Of a stretch of 64,000 nucleotides of DNA, positions 40,994-50,896 are shown one piece after another. This DNA comes from Nevskia ramosa DSM 11499 (GTDB lineage Bacteria > Pseudomonadota > Gammaproteobacteria > Nevskiales > Nevskiaceae). The notes below the pieces were generated by a model. It was given only the letters and a program-made list of their open reading frames with translations. It had not been told where the DNA came from and searched no databases. The position numbers and the translations under genes are program-made. The DNA lies in assembly GCF_000420645.1 (NCBI RefSeq), contig NZ_ATVI01000013.1, positions 84,889 to 148,888 of the forward strand, given 5' to 3'. Numbering within the stretch: the first letter of the stretch is position 1; every line of letters begins with the position of its first letter.

Positions 40994-42562
40994 ATGCGTA
41001 TCGTCGCCGGCCCCTCACGCGCCGCGCTGTCCCTGTCTTTGGCTGCGGCCATCTTGCTGTCGGCCTGTTCTGCGGAGCGTTCCGCCGGCCTGCCGGAACT
41101 GGCGGGTCTGGTCGAGAAAGTCAGCCCTTCGGTGGTCAACATCAGCGCCCTGCCGGCGGAGCCCGAGCAGGTTGCCAGCCAGTCTGGCAGCGACGGTCGC
41201 CCGGTGCCGGACTGGCTGAAGAAATTCCTCGACGAACACGGTAACCAGGCGCCCGGCAATGGCACCGATGGTGCTGCGCCGAATACCGGTCCTGGCACTG
41301 CGCCGGACGACAGCCGCAGCGACGGCGAAGACTCCGACGAAGGCCCGGATCTCGGTGGTCCCGATGGGGGCTTCGGCGGCGAGCAGTCGCTCGGATCCGG
41401 TTTCATCCTGTGGGCGGACGGCTACATCATCACCAACCACCACGTGGTCAAGAACGCCAAGGAAATCGTCGTTCGCCTGTCCGACCGCCGCCAGTTCCCG
41501 GCCGAGCTGGTCGGCAGCGACGAGCGCAGCGATCTGGCGCTGCTGAAGATCGACGCCAAGGACCTGCCGGCCGTGAAGCTCGCCGACAGCCGCAAGACCC
41601 GCGTTGGTGACTGGGTGCTGGCAATCGGTTCGCCGTTCGGCTTCGATTACACGGTGACCGCCGGCATCATTTCGGCGAAGGGCCGCAACCTCGATACCGA
41701 GCAGTACGTGCCGTTCATCCAGACCGACGCGGCGGTCAATCCGGGCAATTCCGGTGGTCCGTTGTTCAATCTGAAAGGCGAAGTTGTTGGCGTCAATTCG
41801 CAGATCTACAGCCAGAACGGCGGCTTCCAGGGCGTGGCCTTCGCGATCCCGATGGATGTCGCGGCCAAGGTCGCCAAGTCACTGAAGGAAACCGGCCGCG
41901 TGCGGCGCGGCTGGCTCGGCATCGTCATGCAGGAAGTCGACCGCAAGCTGGCCCAGTCCTTCGGTATGGACAAGCCGGGCGGCGCGCTGCTCGCTCGGGT
42001 GCTGCCGGACAGTCCGGCACAGCAGGCGGGCCTGAAGGCCGGCGACATCATCGTCAAGTTCAACGACACCGAGATCACCACATCACGGACGCTGAAGCCG
42101 CTGGTCGGCGACGTGACGCCGGGCGAAACGGTGACCCTGGAAGTGCTGCGCGACAACCGCCGGGTGACGGTCAAGGTCGAGGTCGGCGAGCTTGCCGAGC
42201 AGGATCTCGCGGATGGCGACGGTGACAGCAAAAGCAAGCCGTCCGATCCGCAGGCCGTGCCGCCGCTGACCGATACCGGCAAGCTGTTTGGGATCAGCGT
42301 GCAGACCTTGAGCGACATCGAGCGGCGCAGCGAGAAAGTCGTCTCCGGCGGCGTGCGGGTGGTGACGGTCGCCGCCGGTCCCGGTCGCGATGCCGGCCTG
42401 TTGACGGGCGACGTGATCCTGTCGATCGCCGGTCAGGAGATCGACAGCAGCGAGCGCTACGCCCAGGTTGCCGAACGCCTGACACCGGGCCAGACGGTGC
42501 CGCTGCTGGTGCAGCGTCAGGGCTCGCCGCTGTTCCTGGCGCTCGCGGTACCGGCGAAGTAG
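40994..42562 (+). CDS. mucD: DegP/MucD-type periplasmic serine endoprotease, predicted lipoprotein
   Basis: This 522-residue HtrA protease has catalytic His in IITNHHVVKNA, Asp in SDERSDLALLKID and Ser in NPGNSGGPLFN. It is followed by PDZ1 (GWLGIVMQEVDRKLAQSFG ... PAQQAGLKAGDIIVKFN) and a PDZ2-like domain (GRDAGLLTGDVILSIAG). The N-terminus has a lipobox-like LLSAC at about residues 22-26, so it may be membrane-anchored, unlike classical DegP. A Gly/Asp/Pro-rich linker (about 80-133) precedes the protease domain. It degrades misfolded envelope proteins and damps sigma-E signalling. It lies 148 bases after rseB. The ATG at 40994 fits the signal peptide. Confidence 0.93.
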   Translation: MRIVAGPSRAALSLSLAAAILLSACSAERSAGLPELAGLVEKVSPSVVNISALPAEPEQVASQSGSDGRPVPDWLKKFLDEHGNQAPGNGTDGAAPNTGPGTAPDDSRSDGEDSDEGPDLGGPDGGFGGEQSLGSGFILWADGYIITNHHVVKNAKEIVVRLSDRRQFPAELVGSDERSDLALLKIDAKDLPAVKLADSRKTRVGDWVLAIGSPFGFDYTVTAGIISAKGRNLDTEQYVPFIQTDAAVNPGNSGGPLFNLKGEVVGVNSQIYSQNGGFQGVAFAIPMDVAAKVAKSLKETGRVRRGWLGIVMQEVDRKLAQSFGMDKPGGALLARVLPDSPAQQAGLKAGDIIVKFNDTEITTSRTLKPLVGDVTPGETVTLEVLRDNRRVTVKVEVGELAEQDLADGDGDSKSKPSDPQAVPPLTDTGKLFGISVQTLSDIERRSEKVVSGGVRVVTVAAGPGRDAGLLTGDVILSIAGQEIDSSERYAQVAERLTPGQTVPLLVQRQGSPLFLALAVPAK

Positions 42563-42574
42563 GCTGTTCCTGCG

Positions 42575-42832
42575 ATGGCGCTGACCCTGTTGAGTCGCGA
42601 CGGCTGCGGTCTCTGCGAAGAATTCGCCGAGGCCTTTGCAGCGGCGTTTCCTTCGCAGCGCGAGCAATTGCGGGTTGCCGATGTCGACAGCCGGCCGGGC
42701 TGGCAGGGCCGCTATGGCCTGGTCATTCCGGTGTTGCTCGATGACGAAGGCACGGTGATCTGCGAAACGCATTTCGACGCCGCCGCAGTCGGCGCCTGGC
42801 TGGCCGGATCGCCGAAGAGGGCCGAAGCATGA
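42575..42832 (+). CDS. Glutaredoxin-like thioredoxin-fold protein (DUF836)
   Basis: This 85-residue protein has MALTLLSRDGCGLCEEFAEAF, the N-terminal CxxC redox motif of the DUF836/glutaredoxin-like family, and a cis-Pro strand YGLVIPVLLDDEG. A third Cys (TVICETHF) is near the end. It is probably a small cytoplasmic thiol-disulfide protein; the partner is unknown. It begins 12 bases after mucD and its TGA overlaps the bestrophin ATG (ATGA), so it is cotranscribed with both. Confidence 0.85.
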   Translation: MALTLLSRDGCGLCEEFAEAFAAAFPSQREQLRVADVDSRPGWQGRYGLVIPVLLDDEGTVICETHFDAAAVGAWLAGSPKRAEA

Positions 42833-43752
42833 TCGTCCGGCCACGTCCTCACTGGTTCAGGATGCTGTTCATCTGGCGCGGCTCGGTGCTGCGCAAGCTG
42901 GTCGGCCGGCTGCTGACCATCGGTCTCATTTCGGTGAGCGCGGAACTGATCCATCTGTACGTCGACAACAATTCGCTGACGGGGCTCAACGCCCAGCCGT
43001 TTTCGCTGATCGGCCTGGCGCTGGCAATCTTTCTCGGCTTCCGCACCAATGTCAGTCACGCGCGTTACTGGGACGCCCGCAAGCTCTGGGGCAGCATCAT
43101 GAATGCCTCGCGGGCTCTGGCTCGGCAAACGCTGACCTTGACCGAATGGCCGGCGAAATCCGACGACGCCCAGCGCTTCGTCCGCACCCTGATCGCCCAC
43201 AGCCACGCCTTGCGCCACCAACTGCGTGCGACGGATCCGAGCGACGACCTGCGTCGCCTGCTGGCGACCGAGGACTTGCCGCGGGTACTCGAAGCGCGCT
43301 GGAAGCCGATCGTGATCCTGCAGTTGCTCGGTAGCCAGCTGCACACCGCGCGTCGGCATGGCGCATCGACCGATGTGCTCGCGCTGGCGATGGAGAACAA
43401 CCTGCAGACGCTGGGCGATGCAGTCGGCGGCTGCGAAGCCATCCATGGCACGCCGATTCCGCTGACCTTCTCGGTGCTGGTCCACCGCACGATCTATTTC
43501 TATTGCACGCTGCTGCCATTCGCGCTGGTCGGCAGCATCGGCTGGTACACACCGGTGTTCGCGATGTTCGTCGCCTACACGTTCATGGCCTTGGAAGCGA
43601 TTGCCGAAGAACTGGAATCGCCGTTCGGCATCGACGACAACGACCTCGCGCTGGAAGCGATCTGCGATTCGATCGAAGCCTCGTTGCTGGAAACGCTCGG
43701 CGAGCCGCTGCCGCCGACGAAAACAACGCCCAAGGATTTCGTGCTGCGCTGA
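42829..43752 (+). CDS. Bestrophin-like (UPF0187) membrane protein
   Basis: This 307-residue protein has the bacterial bestrophin signature: MIVRPRPHWFRMLFIWRGSVL at the start, a first hydrophobic segment, FSLIGLALAIFLGFRTNVSHARYWDARKLWG, and the later membrane pair FTVLVHRTIYFYCTLLPFAL-like (SVLVHRTIYFYCTLLPF) and FVAYTFMALEAIAEELESPFG. Bacterial bestrophins form pentameric ion channels. Length is typical. It is the last gene of the unit and is coupled to the preceding redox gene by a 4-base overlap. Confidence 0.9.
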   Translation: MIVRPRPHWFRMLFIWRGSVLRKLVGRLLTIGLISVSAELIHLYVDNNSLTGLNAQPFSLIGLALAIFLGFRTNVSHARYWDARKLWGSIMNASRALARQTLTLTEWPAKSDDAQRFVRTLIAHSHALRHQLRATDPSDDLRRLLATEDLPRVLEARWKPIVILQLLGSQLHTARRHGASTDVLALAMENNLQTLGDAVGGCEAIHGTPIPLTFSVLVHRTIYFYCTLLPFALVGSIGWYTPVFAMFVAYTFMALEAIAEELESPFGIDDNDLALEAICDSIEASLLETLGEPLPPTKTTPKDFVLR

Positions 43753-44083
43753 AGGCTGGAATGGCTTCACCGCAAAAATGAACCAAAATCGGGCGCCGCG
43801 GATTTTCCGACGGACGCTGTCGGCTGCCAGACAGGCGGTTGAACGGTGTCGGCTCACGCGGCCGGACCGTTTCGATTCGCGCGAAAGTTCAGGCGCAAGC
43901 GGAAAACCGTGATCGATGTCACGAAATTGGGATTGGCAGACGCAAAAATAGTTTTAGCCGATTCAAGGCGATGGCTTTTGACAAGAAATTCATTAACGAT
44001 CCGTTAGGACTTTCAATCTTGTCTCTGTGTTAATTCGCAAATAAATCACCTCAAAAAGAAGGTGATGCGATCAGGGACCTGCC
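43753..44083. other. Gene-free stretch upstream of the repeat-esterase gene
   Basis: This 331-base leader is more AT-rich in its last 150 bases than the surroundings. A TTGACA at 43978-43983 could be a -35 box, but no clear -10 lies at 16-18 bases. A purine-rich AAAAAGAAGGTGAT at 44053 may be a ribosome-binding stretch. No known riboswitch is recognised. Confidence 0.5.
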
Positions 44084-47000
44084 ATGTTTCGAACGATTGT
44101 TCTGGTGCAACTGCGGGCTGTTGCCTGCACCATTCTGATGCTGCCGGTTGCTGCGACCTGGGCGGCCGACATGGCACCTGACCCGATCGCGTTCCAGACG
44201 ATCACCAATGTCGAGCCCGGCAGCGTGGTGATCAGCAACAGCCAGACCATCACGGGCATCGACGCCAGCGCTTCGATCAGCGTCACCGGCGGGTTCTACA
44301 GCCTCAACGGCGGCGCCTTCACCAGCGCGCCCGGCACTGTGGTCAACGGCACCACCGTACGTTTGCGACAGACCGCTTCGACATCGTTCTACACGTCCAC
44401 CAACGCGAAACTGAAGCTGGGCACTCCGGCCGCGAGCTACGCCTTCAAGGTCACCACCCGCAAGATCGACACCGTGCCGGACGCCTTCACGTTCGCCCCG
44501 CGCACCGAAGCGGCGTTCAACAGCATTCAGACCAGTGAGCCGACCACCATCACCGGCATGGAAGCCGCGGCAGCGATCAGCGTCAGCAGCGGGGGCAGCT
44601 ACAGCATCAATGGCGGCGAATTCACCTCGGCGGCCGGCACCGTCGCCAACAACGCCCAGGTCCGCGCGCGCGGCACGGCCAGCACGAGCGCCAACAAGAC
44701 GACCAGCGTCACGATCAAGATCGGCGGCATCAACGGCACCTTCAAGATCACCACGGTGAAGACGGCGGATACCACGCCGAATGCCTTCAGCTTCACACCG
44801 ACCACCAACGCTCCGATCAACAGCCTGCAGACGAGTTCTGCGAGCTCGGTCGGCGGCATCAACACTGGCGCTCCGATCTCGGTGACCGGCGGCAGCTACA
44901 GCATCAACGGCCAGCCGTTCACCAATGCGGCCGGCACGGTCAGCAATGGCGACAGCGTCCGCGTTCAGCAGACCGCCTCGAGCAGTTTCTCGACGACCAC
45001 GACCGCCGTGCTGAAGATCGGCACGGTCACCGGCAGTTATGCGGTTACCACCGCTGCGGCAGACACCACGCCGGATGCCTTCGGCTTCACGTCGACCATC
45101 GATGTGCCGCTCGGCAGCACTCAGACGAGCGAAGCAATCGCAGTCAGCGGCATCACGGCGCCGTCATCGGTGTCGATCGTCGGCGGGTTCTACAGCGTCG
45201 GCGGTGCACCCTTCACCGATCGCGCCGGCAGTGTCGTCAATGGCGCCACAGTCACCGTGCAGGTATTGGCGGGGTACGGCTACTCCGAAACCAGAACCGC
45301 CACCTTGACCATCGGCGGGGTGCGCGGCACCTACAGCGTCACCACGCAGACCTTCACCGCCGATGGAACGCCGGATGCCTTCCGCTTCGAGCCGGTCACT
45401 GGCGTGGCGGTGGGCAGTGTGCAGCGCAGCCAGCCGATCAAGGTATCGGGCATCAATGTCGCCGTGTCGATCGCGGTCACCGGCGGTCGCTACCGGATCA
45501 ACGACGGCGCGTTCACCAGCGAACCCGGCCAGGTGGTCAACGGCGATGCGGTGATTGCTGAAGTGCAGGCCGCGGGCACGGACGCCACAACGAGCACGGC
45601 GACAGTCAGCATCGGTGGCGTCAGTGCCGATTTTTCAGCGACCACGGCCGCCGTCCCGGTCGCCGACACGGACCCGGACGCCTTCGCGTTTGCGCCGACC
45701 GTCGATGCAGTTCCCGGTAGCACTCAGATCAGCCCACTGACCCCGGTCAGCGGCATCAATACCGCTACCGTGATTTCGATTTCCGGCGGTCGCTACAGCG
45801 TCAACGGCAGCGGCTTCACAGCGTCTGTCGGCAGCGTCGTCAACGGCGACAGCGTTACGTCGGAACTGATCGCCAGCGACCAGTTCGCCACCAGTACGGA
45901 AGCCGTGCTGACCATCGGCAGCGTCAGTGCTCCCTATCGCGTCACGACGCGGGCGGCGGACACCACGCCGGACGCCTTCGCGTTTGCCCCGGTCGTCGAC
46001 GCGGTTCCGGGCAGCGTCGTCACCAGCGCGGCAGTGACGATCAGCGGCATCGACGTGCCGGTGCCGATCACTGTCGTCGGCGGGCAGTACAGCATCGGAG
46101 GCACGGCCTTCACCGACAGTGCCGGCGAAGTTCGCAATGGCGATTCGATTCAGGTGCGTGCGCTTGCATCAGCCGCGTACGCCATGACGACATCGGCAAG
46201 CTTGAGCATCGGCGGCGTCAGTGCGACCTTCAACGTCACCACCGTGACGGCCGACATCACGCCAGATGTCTTCAGCTTCAAGGACAACCCGGCCGCCTTC
46301 CCGCTGCTCGCCACGGTCAGCGAGCCGGTCACGGTCAGCGGTATCACGGCACCGATCACGGCCTCGGTCAGCGGTGGCGAGTACAGCGTCAACGGCGCGC
46401 CGTTCCTGACCATGCCCGGACCGGTCAGCAATGGCGACAAGGTTCGTCTGCTGGTGATTCCTGGCGCCAATCGGGGTGATGTCGCCACGGCGAGCCTGAG
46501 TCTCGGTGGCGTCAGCGGAACGTTTACTGTGACCGCCGACGCTCCGGCCGATGACTTCCCGGACATCTTCGAGTTCCGCGATACCACCGGCCCCCGAAGC
46601 TCGACAGTCCGCAGCGAAACGATCGTGATGCGCGGCATCAATGTGGCAACGCCGATTTCGATCAGCGGTGGCACCTACAGCATCAATGGCGGGGCCTTCA
46701 CCAGCGCAAAAGCGACCGTGCGCGGTGGGGATCTAGTGAGCCTGCAGGTCAGCAGCGGCAGCGGTTTCGGCGTCCAGTATCCGGTGACCCTGACGGTCGG
46801 CAGCTCGAAGGCCGTCTGGTCGATGCGGACCGAGAGCGATCCGTCCAAGCTGCAATCCTTCGCCTTGGTCAACGCTTCGATGTTTGCTGGCGGCGCCGTG
46901 GTGCCCGGAAGTGTCCAGACGACCGTGCCGATCACCGTCTACAACCCGCCATCGGCGACGGCGATCAGCGTCACCGGCGGCAGCTACAGCATCAACGGCG

Positions 47001-47962
47001 GGGCTTTCACGTCGGCGGCAGGCACAGTGGTCAGCGGTGACCAGGTGATCGTGCAGTTTTCGGCATCGACGAGCTTTGCCACTCAGACGTCGGTGACGCT
47101 GCGCATCGGCTCGTTCAGTTCGACGCTCTCCGTGACTTCGACCGTCGATCCGGTGGCGGCCACCCCCACCTCCGAGACCGATTGCAGCAGCTATATCTAT
47201 CGGGACCAATTGCCGGTGCCGTTGCGAGTGTTCGTCTGCAAGCCATCCGGATGGCGGACAACGGATCGCCGATCGGCGTTGGTCCACTGGTTCGGAGGCG
47301 GCTTCATTTTCGGCAACGCCGATAGTTCGGCAGGAGAAGCACGGTACTGGGCGAAGACTTACGGCATGGTCGGCGTCGCCCCGGATTACCGGGTCAACGA
47401 TCGCTTTGGAACCTACTGCCAGGTCTCTGCCGACGATGGCCGTGCGGCGGTGCGATGGGTTCAGGATCATGCGGCCGAGTTGGGGCTCGATCCTGCTCGA
47501 GTCGTGGTCTCGGGTTCATCGGCAGGCGGCGGCGTTGCGTTCTTCGCAGCGATGCGCGACGCGCCGGTGAGTGGCAGCGCCGCGGACAATCCCTTGATGC
47601 GGCCTGCCGCGGTTGTGACCCGTGCTGGCGTTCCGGACATCACCACCGAATCCCATATTCAGTCCTATCGCAGCGCTGATCGCTTCTCGACTTACGGATC
47701 GATCATCTCCCCCAGCATCAATCTCGATGCCGATTTCCCGCCGGTGCTGATGGATCACGGTGACCAGGACACCACCGTTGCCCCCACGCCCAGCGTGCAT
47801 TTCTGCTCAGCGCTGATCCGCCTCGGAAGGATTTGCGAGTTCAACAACAAGGCCGGTTTCGGTCACGATCTATCCAGCGGACCCAAGGGGCTCGACGAGA
47901 TACATGAGGAAACACGGGTATTCCTGACCAAGCTCGGCCTGCTGCCGGCGCTGCGTCAGTAA
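44084..47962 (+). CDS. Exported protein with ten tandem ~97-residue modules fused to a C-terminal esterase
   Basis: This 1292-residue protein has a signal peptide (cleavage near ATWA-AD). Ten tandem modules then run from about residue 30 to 1025. Each follows the pattern DxxPDAFxFxP, a Ser/Thr-rich turn, SGI, ISVTGGxYSINGGxF, VxNGDxVxV, and LTIGGVSxTFxVTT. The last ~260 residues are an alpha/beta hydrolase of the hormone-sensitive-lipase type: HWFGGGFIFGN (oxyanion), GSSAGGG nucleophile, DHGDQD and GFGHDL for the Asp and His. It is probably a secreted or surface esterase displayed on a beta-rich stalk. The same module occurs in the proteins at 7207 and 63301. The substrate is unknown. Confidence 0.85.
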   Translation: MFRTIVLVQLRAVACTILMLPVAATWAADMAPDPIAFQTITNVEPGSVVISNSQTITGIDASASISVTGGFYSLNGGAFTSAPGTVVNGTTVRLRQTASTSFYTSTNAKLKLGTPAASYAFKVTTRKIDTVPDAFTFAPRTEAAFNSIQTSEPTTITGMEAAAAISVSSGGSYSINGGEFTSAAGTVANNAQVRARGTASTSANKTTSVTIKIGGINGTFKITTVKTADTTPNAFSFTPTTNAPINSLQTSSASSVGGINTGAPISVTGGSYSINGQPFTNAAGTVSNGDSVRVQQTASSSFSTTTTAVLKIGTVTGSYAVTTAAADTTPDAFGFTSTIDVPLGSTQTSEAIAVSGITAPSSVSIVGGFYSVGGAPFTDRAGSVVNGATVTVQVLAGYGYSETRTATLTIGGVRGTYSVTTQTFTADGTPDAFRFEPVTGVAVGSVQRSQPIKVSGINVAVSIAVTGGRYRINDGAFTSEPGQVVNGDAVIAEVQAAGTDATTSTATVSIGGVSADFSATTAAVPVADTDPDAFAFAPTVDAVPGSTQISPLTPVSGINTATVISISGGRYSVNGSGFTASVGSVVNGDSVTSELIASDQFATSTEAVLTIGSVSAPYRVTTRAADTTPDAFAFAPVVDAVPGSVVTSAAVTISGIDVPVPITVVGGQYSIGGTAFTDSAGEVRNGDSIQVRALASAAYAMTTSASLSIGGVSATFNVTTVTADITPDVFSFKDNPAAFPLLATVSEPVTVSGITAPITASVSGGEYSVNGAPFLTMPGPVSNGDKVRLLVIPGANRGDVATASLSLGGVSGTFTVTADAPADDFPDIFEFRDTTGPRSSTVRSETIVMRGINVATPISISGGTYSINGGAFTSAKATVRGGDLVSLQVSSGSGFGVQYPVTLTVGSSKAVWSMRTESDPSKLQSFALVNASMFAGGAVVPGSVQTTVPITVYNPPSATAISVTGGSYSINGGAFTSAAGTVVSGDQVIVQFSASTSFATQTSVTLRIGSFSSTLSVTSTVDPVAATPTSETDCSSYIYRDQLPVPLRVFVCKPSGWRTTDRRSALVHWFGGGFIFGNADSSAGEARYWAKTYGMVGVAPDYRVNDRFGTYCQVSADDGRAAVRWVQDHAAELGLDPARVVVSGSSAGGGVAFFAAMRDAPVSGSAADNPLMRPAAVVTRAGVPDITTESHIQSYRSADRFSTYGSIISPSINLDADFPPVLMDHGDQDTTVAPTPSVHFCSALIRLGRICEFNNKAGFGHDLSSGPKGLDEIHEETRVFLTKLGLLPALRQ

Positions 47963-47970
47963 GCCAAGCT

Positions 47971-48035
47971 CAGCCTTGCTGGCGTAAGCAAGGCTTTCCT
48001 CATCCCCGGCAGCGAGGTCGTTTCGCCTCGCTGCC
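47971..48035 (+). terminator. Two successive hairpins after the repeat-esterase gene
   Basis: AGCCTTGC/GCAAGGCT (47971-47994) is followed by a short pyrimidine run. A 10-bp perfect stem GGCAGCGAGG/CCTCGCTGCC lies at 48008-48035. Neither has a long T-tract, but together they probably separate this gene from lepA. Confidence 0.6.
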
Positions 48036-48128
48036 GCGGGTCCGGGTGTTCCCCGGGCTATCCGGATCCGTCGTCGGCGAACCAGGCGCGAGCCGCTATA
48101 CTCCGCCGATTCTTTTGCCGCCCGTCCC

Positions 48129-49952
48129 ATGTCGCAGCCTGCCCGCCACGTTCCGCAAGCCCAGATTCGCAATTTCTCGATCATTGCCCACATCGACCAC
48201 GGCAAATCGACCTTGGCCGATCGCATCATCCAGATCTGCGGCGGGCTCGAAGAACGCGAGATGCAGGCGCAGGTGCTCGACAACAACCCGATCGAGCGTG
48301 AGCGCGGCATCACCATCAAGGCGCAGGCCGTTTCGCTGAACTACAAGGCGAAGGATGGGCTGACCTACCAGCTGAACTTCATCGACACGCCGGGCCATGT
48401 CGATTTCTCCTACGAAGTCAGCCGTTCGCTCGCCGCCTGCGAGGGTGCGCTGCTGGTGGTCGACGCGTCGCAGGGCGTCGAGGCGCAGAGCGTGGCCAAT
48501 TGCTATACCGCGCTCGAGCAGAAGCTTGAAGTGATGCCGGTGCTGAACAAGATCGATCTCCAGAATGCCGAGCCGGAACGGGTCGCGCAGGAGATCGAGG
48601 ACATCATCGGCATCGAAGCCACCGATGCGCTGCGCATTTCGGCGAAGACCGGCCTCGGCGTCAACGACGTGCTGGAGGCGCTGGTGCTGCGTCTGCCGCC
48701 GCCGCACGGCATCGTCGACGCGCCGCTGCAGGCGCTGATCGTCGACTCCTGGTTCGACAACTACCTCGGTGTCGTCTCGCTGGTCCGCGTCGTCAATGGC
48801 CGAATCCAGAAAGGCCAGAAGATCCGCGTGATCTCGACTGGCAAGGATTACGAAGTCGGCATGCTCGGTGTCCATTCACCGAAGCGGGTGCTGCGCGATT
48901 CGCTGGAGACCGGCGAAGTCGGCTTCATCGTCGCCGGCATCAAGGACATCTTCGGCGCGCCGGTCGGCGATACGCTGACCGAAGCCAGCCGCGCCTCGGT
49001 CGAGCAGCTGCCCGGTTTCCGTCAGGTGCAGCCGCGCGTGTTCGCTGGCATGTTCCCGATCGACGCCGAAGATTTCGAGGACTTTCGCGAGTCGCTGCAG
49101 AAGCTGCGCCTTAACGATTCGGCGCTGCAGTTCGAGCCCGAGAATTCCGGCGCGCTCGGCTTCGGCTTCCGCATCGGCTTCCTCGGCATGCTGCACATGG
49201 AGATCGTGCAGGAGCGCCTGGAGCGCGAGTACAACCTGGATCTGATCACCACCGCGCCGAGTGTCGTCTACGAGATCGAAACCGCGACCGGCGAAGTCAA
49301 GAAAATCGACAACCCGAGCGATCTGCCCGAGGCCGGCGCTTACAAGGACGTCCGCGAGCCGATCATCCTGTGCCGCATGTTGATGCCGCAGATCTATGTC
49401 GGCGGCGTCATGCAGCTGTGCATGGACAAGCGCGGCGTGCAGAAGAATCTGCGCTATCACGGCAACCAGGTGCAGCTCGAAGTGGAGATGCCACTGGCCG
49501 AAGTGGTGCTCGATTTCTTCGATCGACTGAAGTCGGTCAGCCGTGGTTTCGCCAGCTTCGAATACGAGTTCGTGCGCTTCCAGACCGCACCGCTGGTCAA
49601 GCTCGACGTCCTGGTCAACGGCGACAAGATCGATGCCCTGGCGACCATCGTCCATCGCAACGACGCCGAAGCGCGCGGCCGCGATCTCTGTGACCGCATG
49701 AAGGACGTCATCCATCGGCAGATGTTCGATGTCGCCATCCAGGCGGCGATCGGCGCCAAGATCATTTCCCGTTCGACGGTCAAGGCGCTGACCAAGAACG
49801 TGCTCGCCAAGTGCTACGGCGGCGACATCAGCCGCAAGAAGAAGCTCCTGGAGAAGCAGAAGAAGGGCAAGAAGCGCATGAAGCAGGTCGGCTCGGTGGA
49901 GATTCCGCAGGAAGCCTTCCTTGCTGTGCTCGGCGTTGATCGCCGCAGCTGA
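48129..49952 (+). CDS. lepA: Elongation factor 4 (LepA)
   Basis: This 607-residue ribosomal GTPase associated with translation initiation and back-translocation has G1 [16 protein letters not shown]2 [11 protein letters not shown]3 DTPGHVDF and G4 NKIDL. EF-G-like domains II, III and V follow, and the LepA-specific C-terminal domain ends [20 protein letters not shown]. Length is within a few residues of the E. coli protein (599). It is followed by lepB, the classical pairing, with 70 bases between. Confidence 0.98.
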   Translation: MSQPARHVPQAQIRNFSIIAHIDHGKSTLADRIIQICGGLEEREMQAQVLDNNPIERERGITIKAQAVSLNYKAKDGLTYQLNFIDTPGHVDFSYEVSRSLAACEGALLVVDASQGVEAQSVANCYTALEQKLEVMPVLNKIDLQNAEPERVAQEIEDIIGIEATDALRISAKTGLGVNDVLEALVLRLPPPHGIVDAPLQALIVDSWFDNYLGVVSLVRVVNGRIQKGQKIRVISTGKDYEVGMLGVHSPKRVLRDSLETGEVGFIVAGIKDIFGAPVGDTLTEASRASVEQLPGFRQVQPRVFAGMFPIDAEDFEDFRESLQKLRLNDSALQFEPENSGALGFGFRIGFLGMLHMEIVQERLEREYNLDLITTAPSVVYEIETATGEVKKIDNPSDLPEAGAYKDVREPIILCRMLMPQIYVGGVMQLCMDKRGVQKNLRYHGNQVQLEVEMPLAEVVLDFFDRLKSVSRGFASFEYEFVRFQTAPLVKLDVLVNGDKIDALATIVHRNDAEARGRDLCDRMKDVIHRQMFDVAIQAAIGAKIISRSTVKALTKNVLAKCYGGDISRKKKLLEKQKKGKKRMKQVGSVEIPQEAFLAVLGVDRRS

Positions 49953-50022
49953 TCGTTCCTGCAAACGCTGCCACCGGCTGCTGTATCCAACCTCCTATCG
50001 TTCCTTTCGGGGCCTGTCCTCC

Positions 50023-50859
50023 ATGAGCTTCACCGTGATGTTCAATCTGATCCTGACGGTGCTGACCGTTCTCACCGGCATCATCTGGGCCTGGGACAAG
50101 TTCAGCAGCGCGCCCAAGCGCGAAGAGAAAGCGCTGGCCACCGGCATCCCGCAGAAGCCGGGTGCGATCGTCGAATTCTTCGGCGGCCTGTTCCCGGTGA
50201 TCGCCGCGGTATTTGTGGTCCGCTCGTTCATCTACGAGCCGTTCCGGATTCCCTCCGGTTCGATGATCCCGACCCTGCACATCGGCGATTTCATCCTGGT
50301 CAACAAGTTCAGCTACGGCCTGCGTTGCCCGGTGGGCAGCTGCAAGATCGTCGACTTCGGCGGCCCGTCGCGTGGCGATGTCGTGGTGTTCATCTATCCG
50401 GCCAACAACAGCCGTGATCCGAACAGCGGCAACGATTTCATCAAGCGCCTGATCGGCATGCCCGGCGACCAGGTGAAATACGCCAACAAGCGTCTGACCG
50501 TGAACGGCATCGAAGCGCCGCTGCACGAGGCCAAGACCCAGGACGATGCGCGAGTCGGCGAAGTGCGCGCTCACGAAACCTTTGGCAGCATCGAGCACGA
50601 CATCCTGATTCGCCCGGATCGCATCGCCGATCCGTTCAGCTGCCCGTTTGTACAGCCCAACGCCGACGACTTCACGTTCACCGTGCCGGCGGGTCAATAT
50701 TTCATGATGGGTGACAATCGCGATGGCTCCAACGATAGCCGCTGCTGGGGCACGGTGCCGGAAGCGAACCTCAAGGGCCGCGCCGATCTGATCTGGATGA
50801 GCTGGGATCACGAGCGCACCCGGCCGGTGTTGTCGCGTATCGGCACAGTGATCCACTGA
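50023..50859 (+). CDS. lepB: Signal peptidase I
   Basis: This 278-residue inner-membrane protease removes signal peptides from exported proteins. Two N-terminal TM segments (about 5-23 and 50-68) are followed by the catalytic Ser in FRIPSGSMIPTL, box C YGLRCPVGSCKI-type insert, the general base Lys in DFIKRLIGMPGDQV and the box E GDNRDGSNDSRCWG. The ATG at 50023 gives the standard topology. It is next to lepA and upstream of DUF4845-rnc-era. Confidence 0.97.
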   Translation: MSFTVMFNLILTVLTVLTGIIWAWDKFSSAPKREEKALATGIPQKPGAIVEFFGGLFPVIAAVFVVRSFIYEPFRIPSGSMIPTLHIGDFILVNKFSYGLRCPVGSCKIVDFGGPSRGDVVVFIYPANNSRDPNSGNDFIKRLIGMPGDQVKYANKRLTVNGIEAPLHEAKTQDDARVGEVRAHETFGSIEHDILIRPDRIADPFSCPFVQPNADDFTFTVPAGQYFMMGDNRDGSNDSRCWGTVPEANLKGRADLIWMSWDHERTRPVLSRIGTVIH

Positions 50860-50896
50860 GCGGTTGATCGGGCAGGCAAGAAACGGAGGGCCGGAC

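Noticed and set aside
43978..44006. TTGACA as a sigma-70 promoter for the repeat-esterase gene
   Set aside because: No acceptable -10 hexamer at 16-18 bases.
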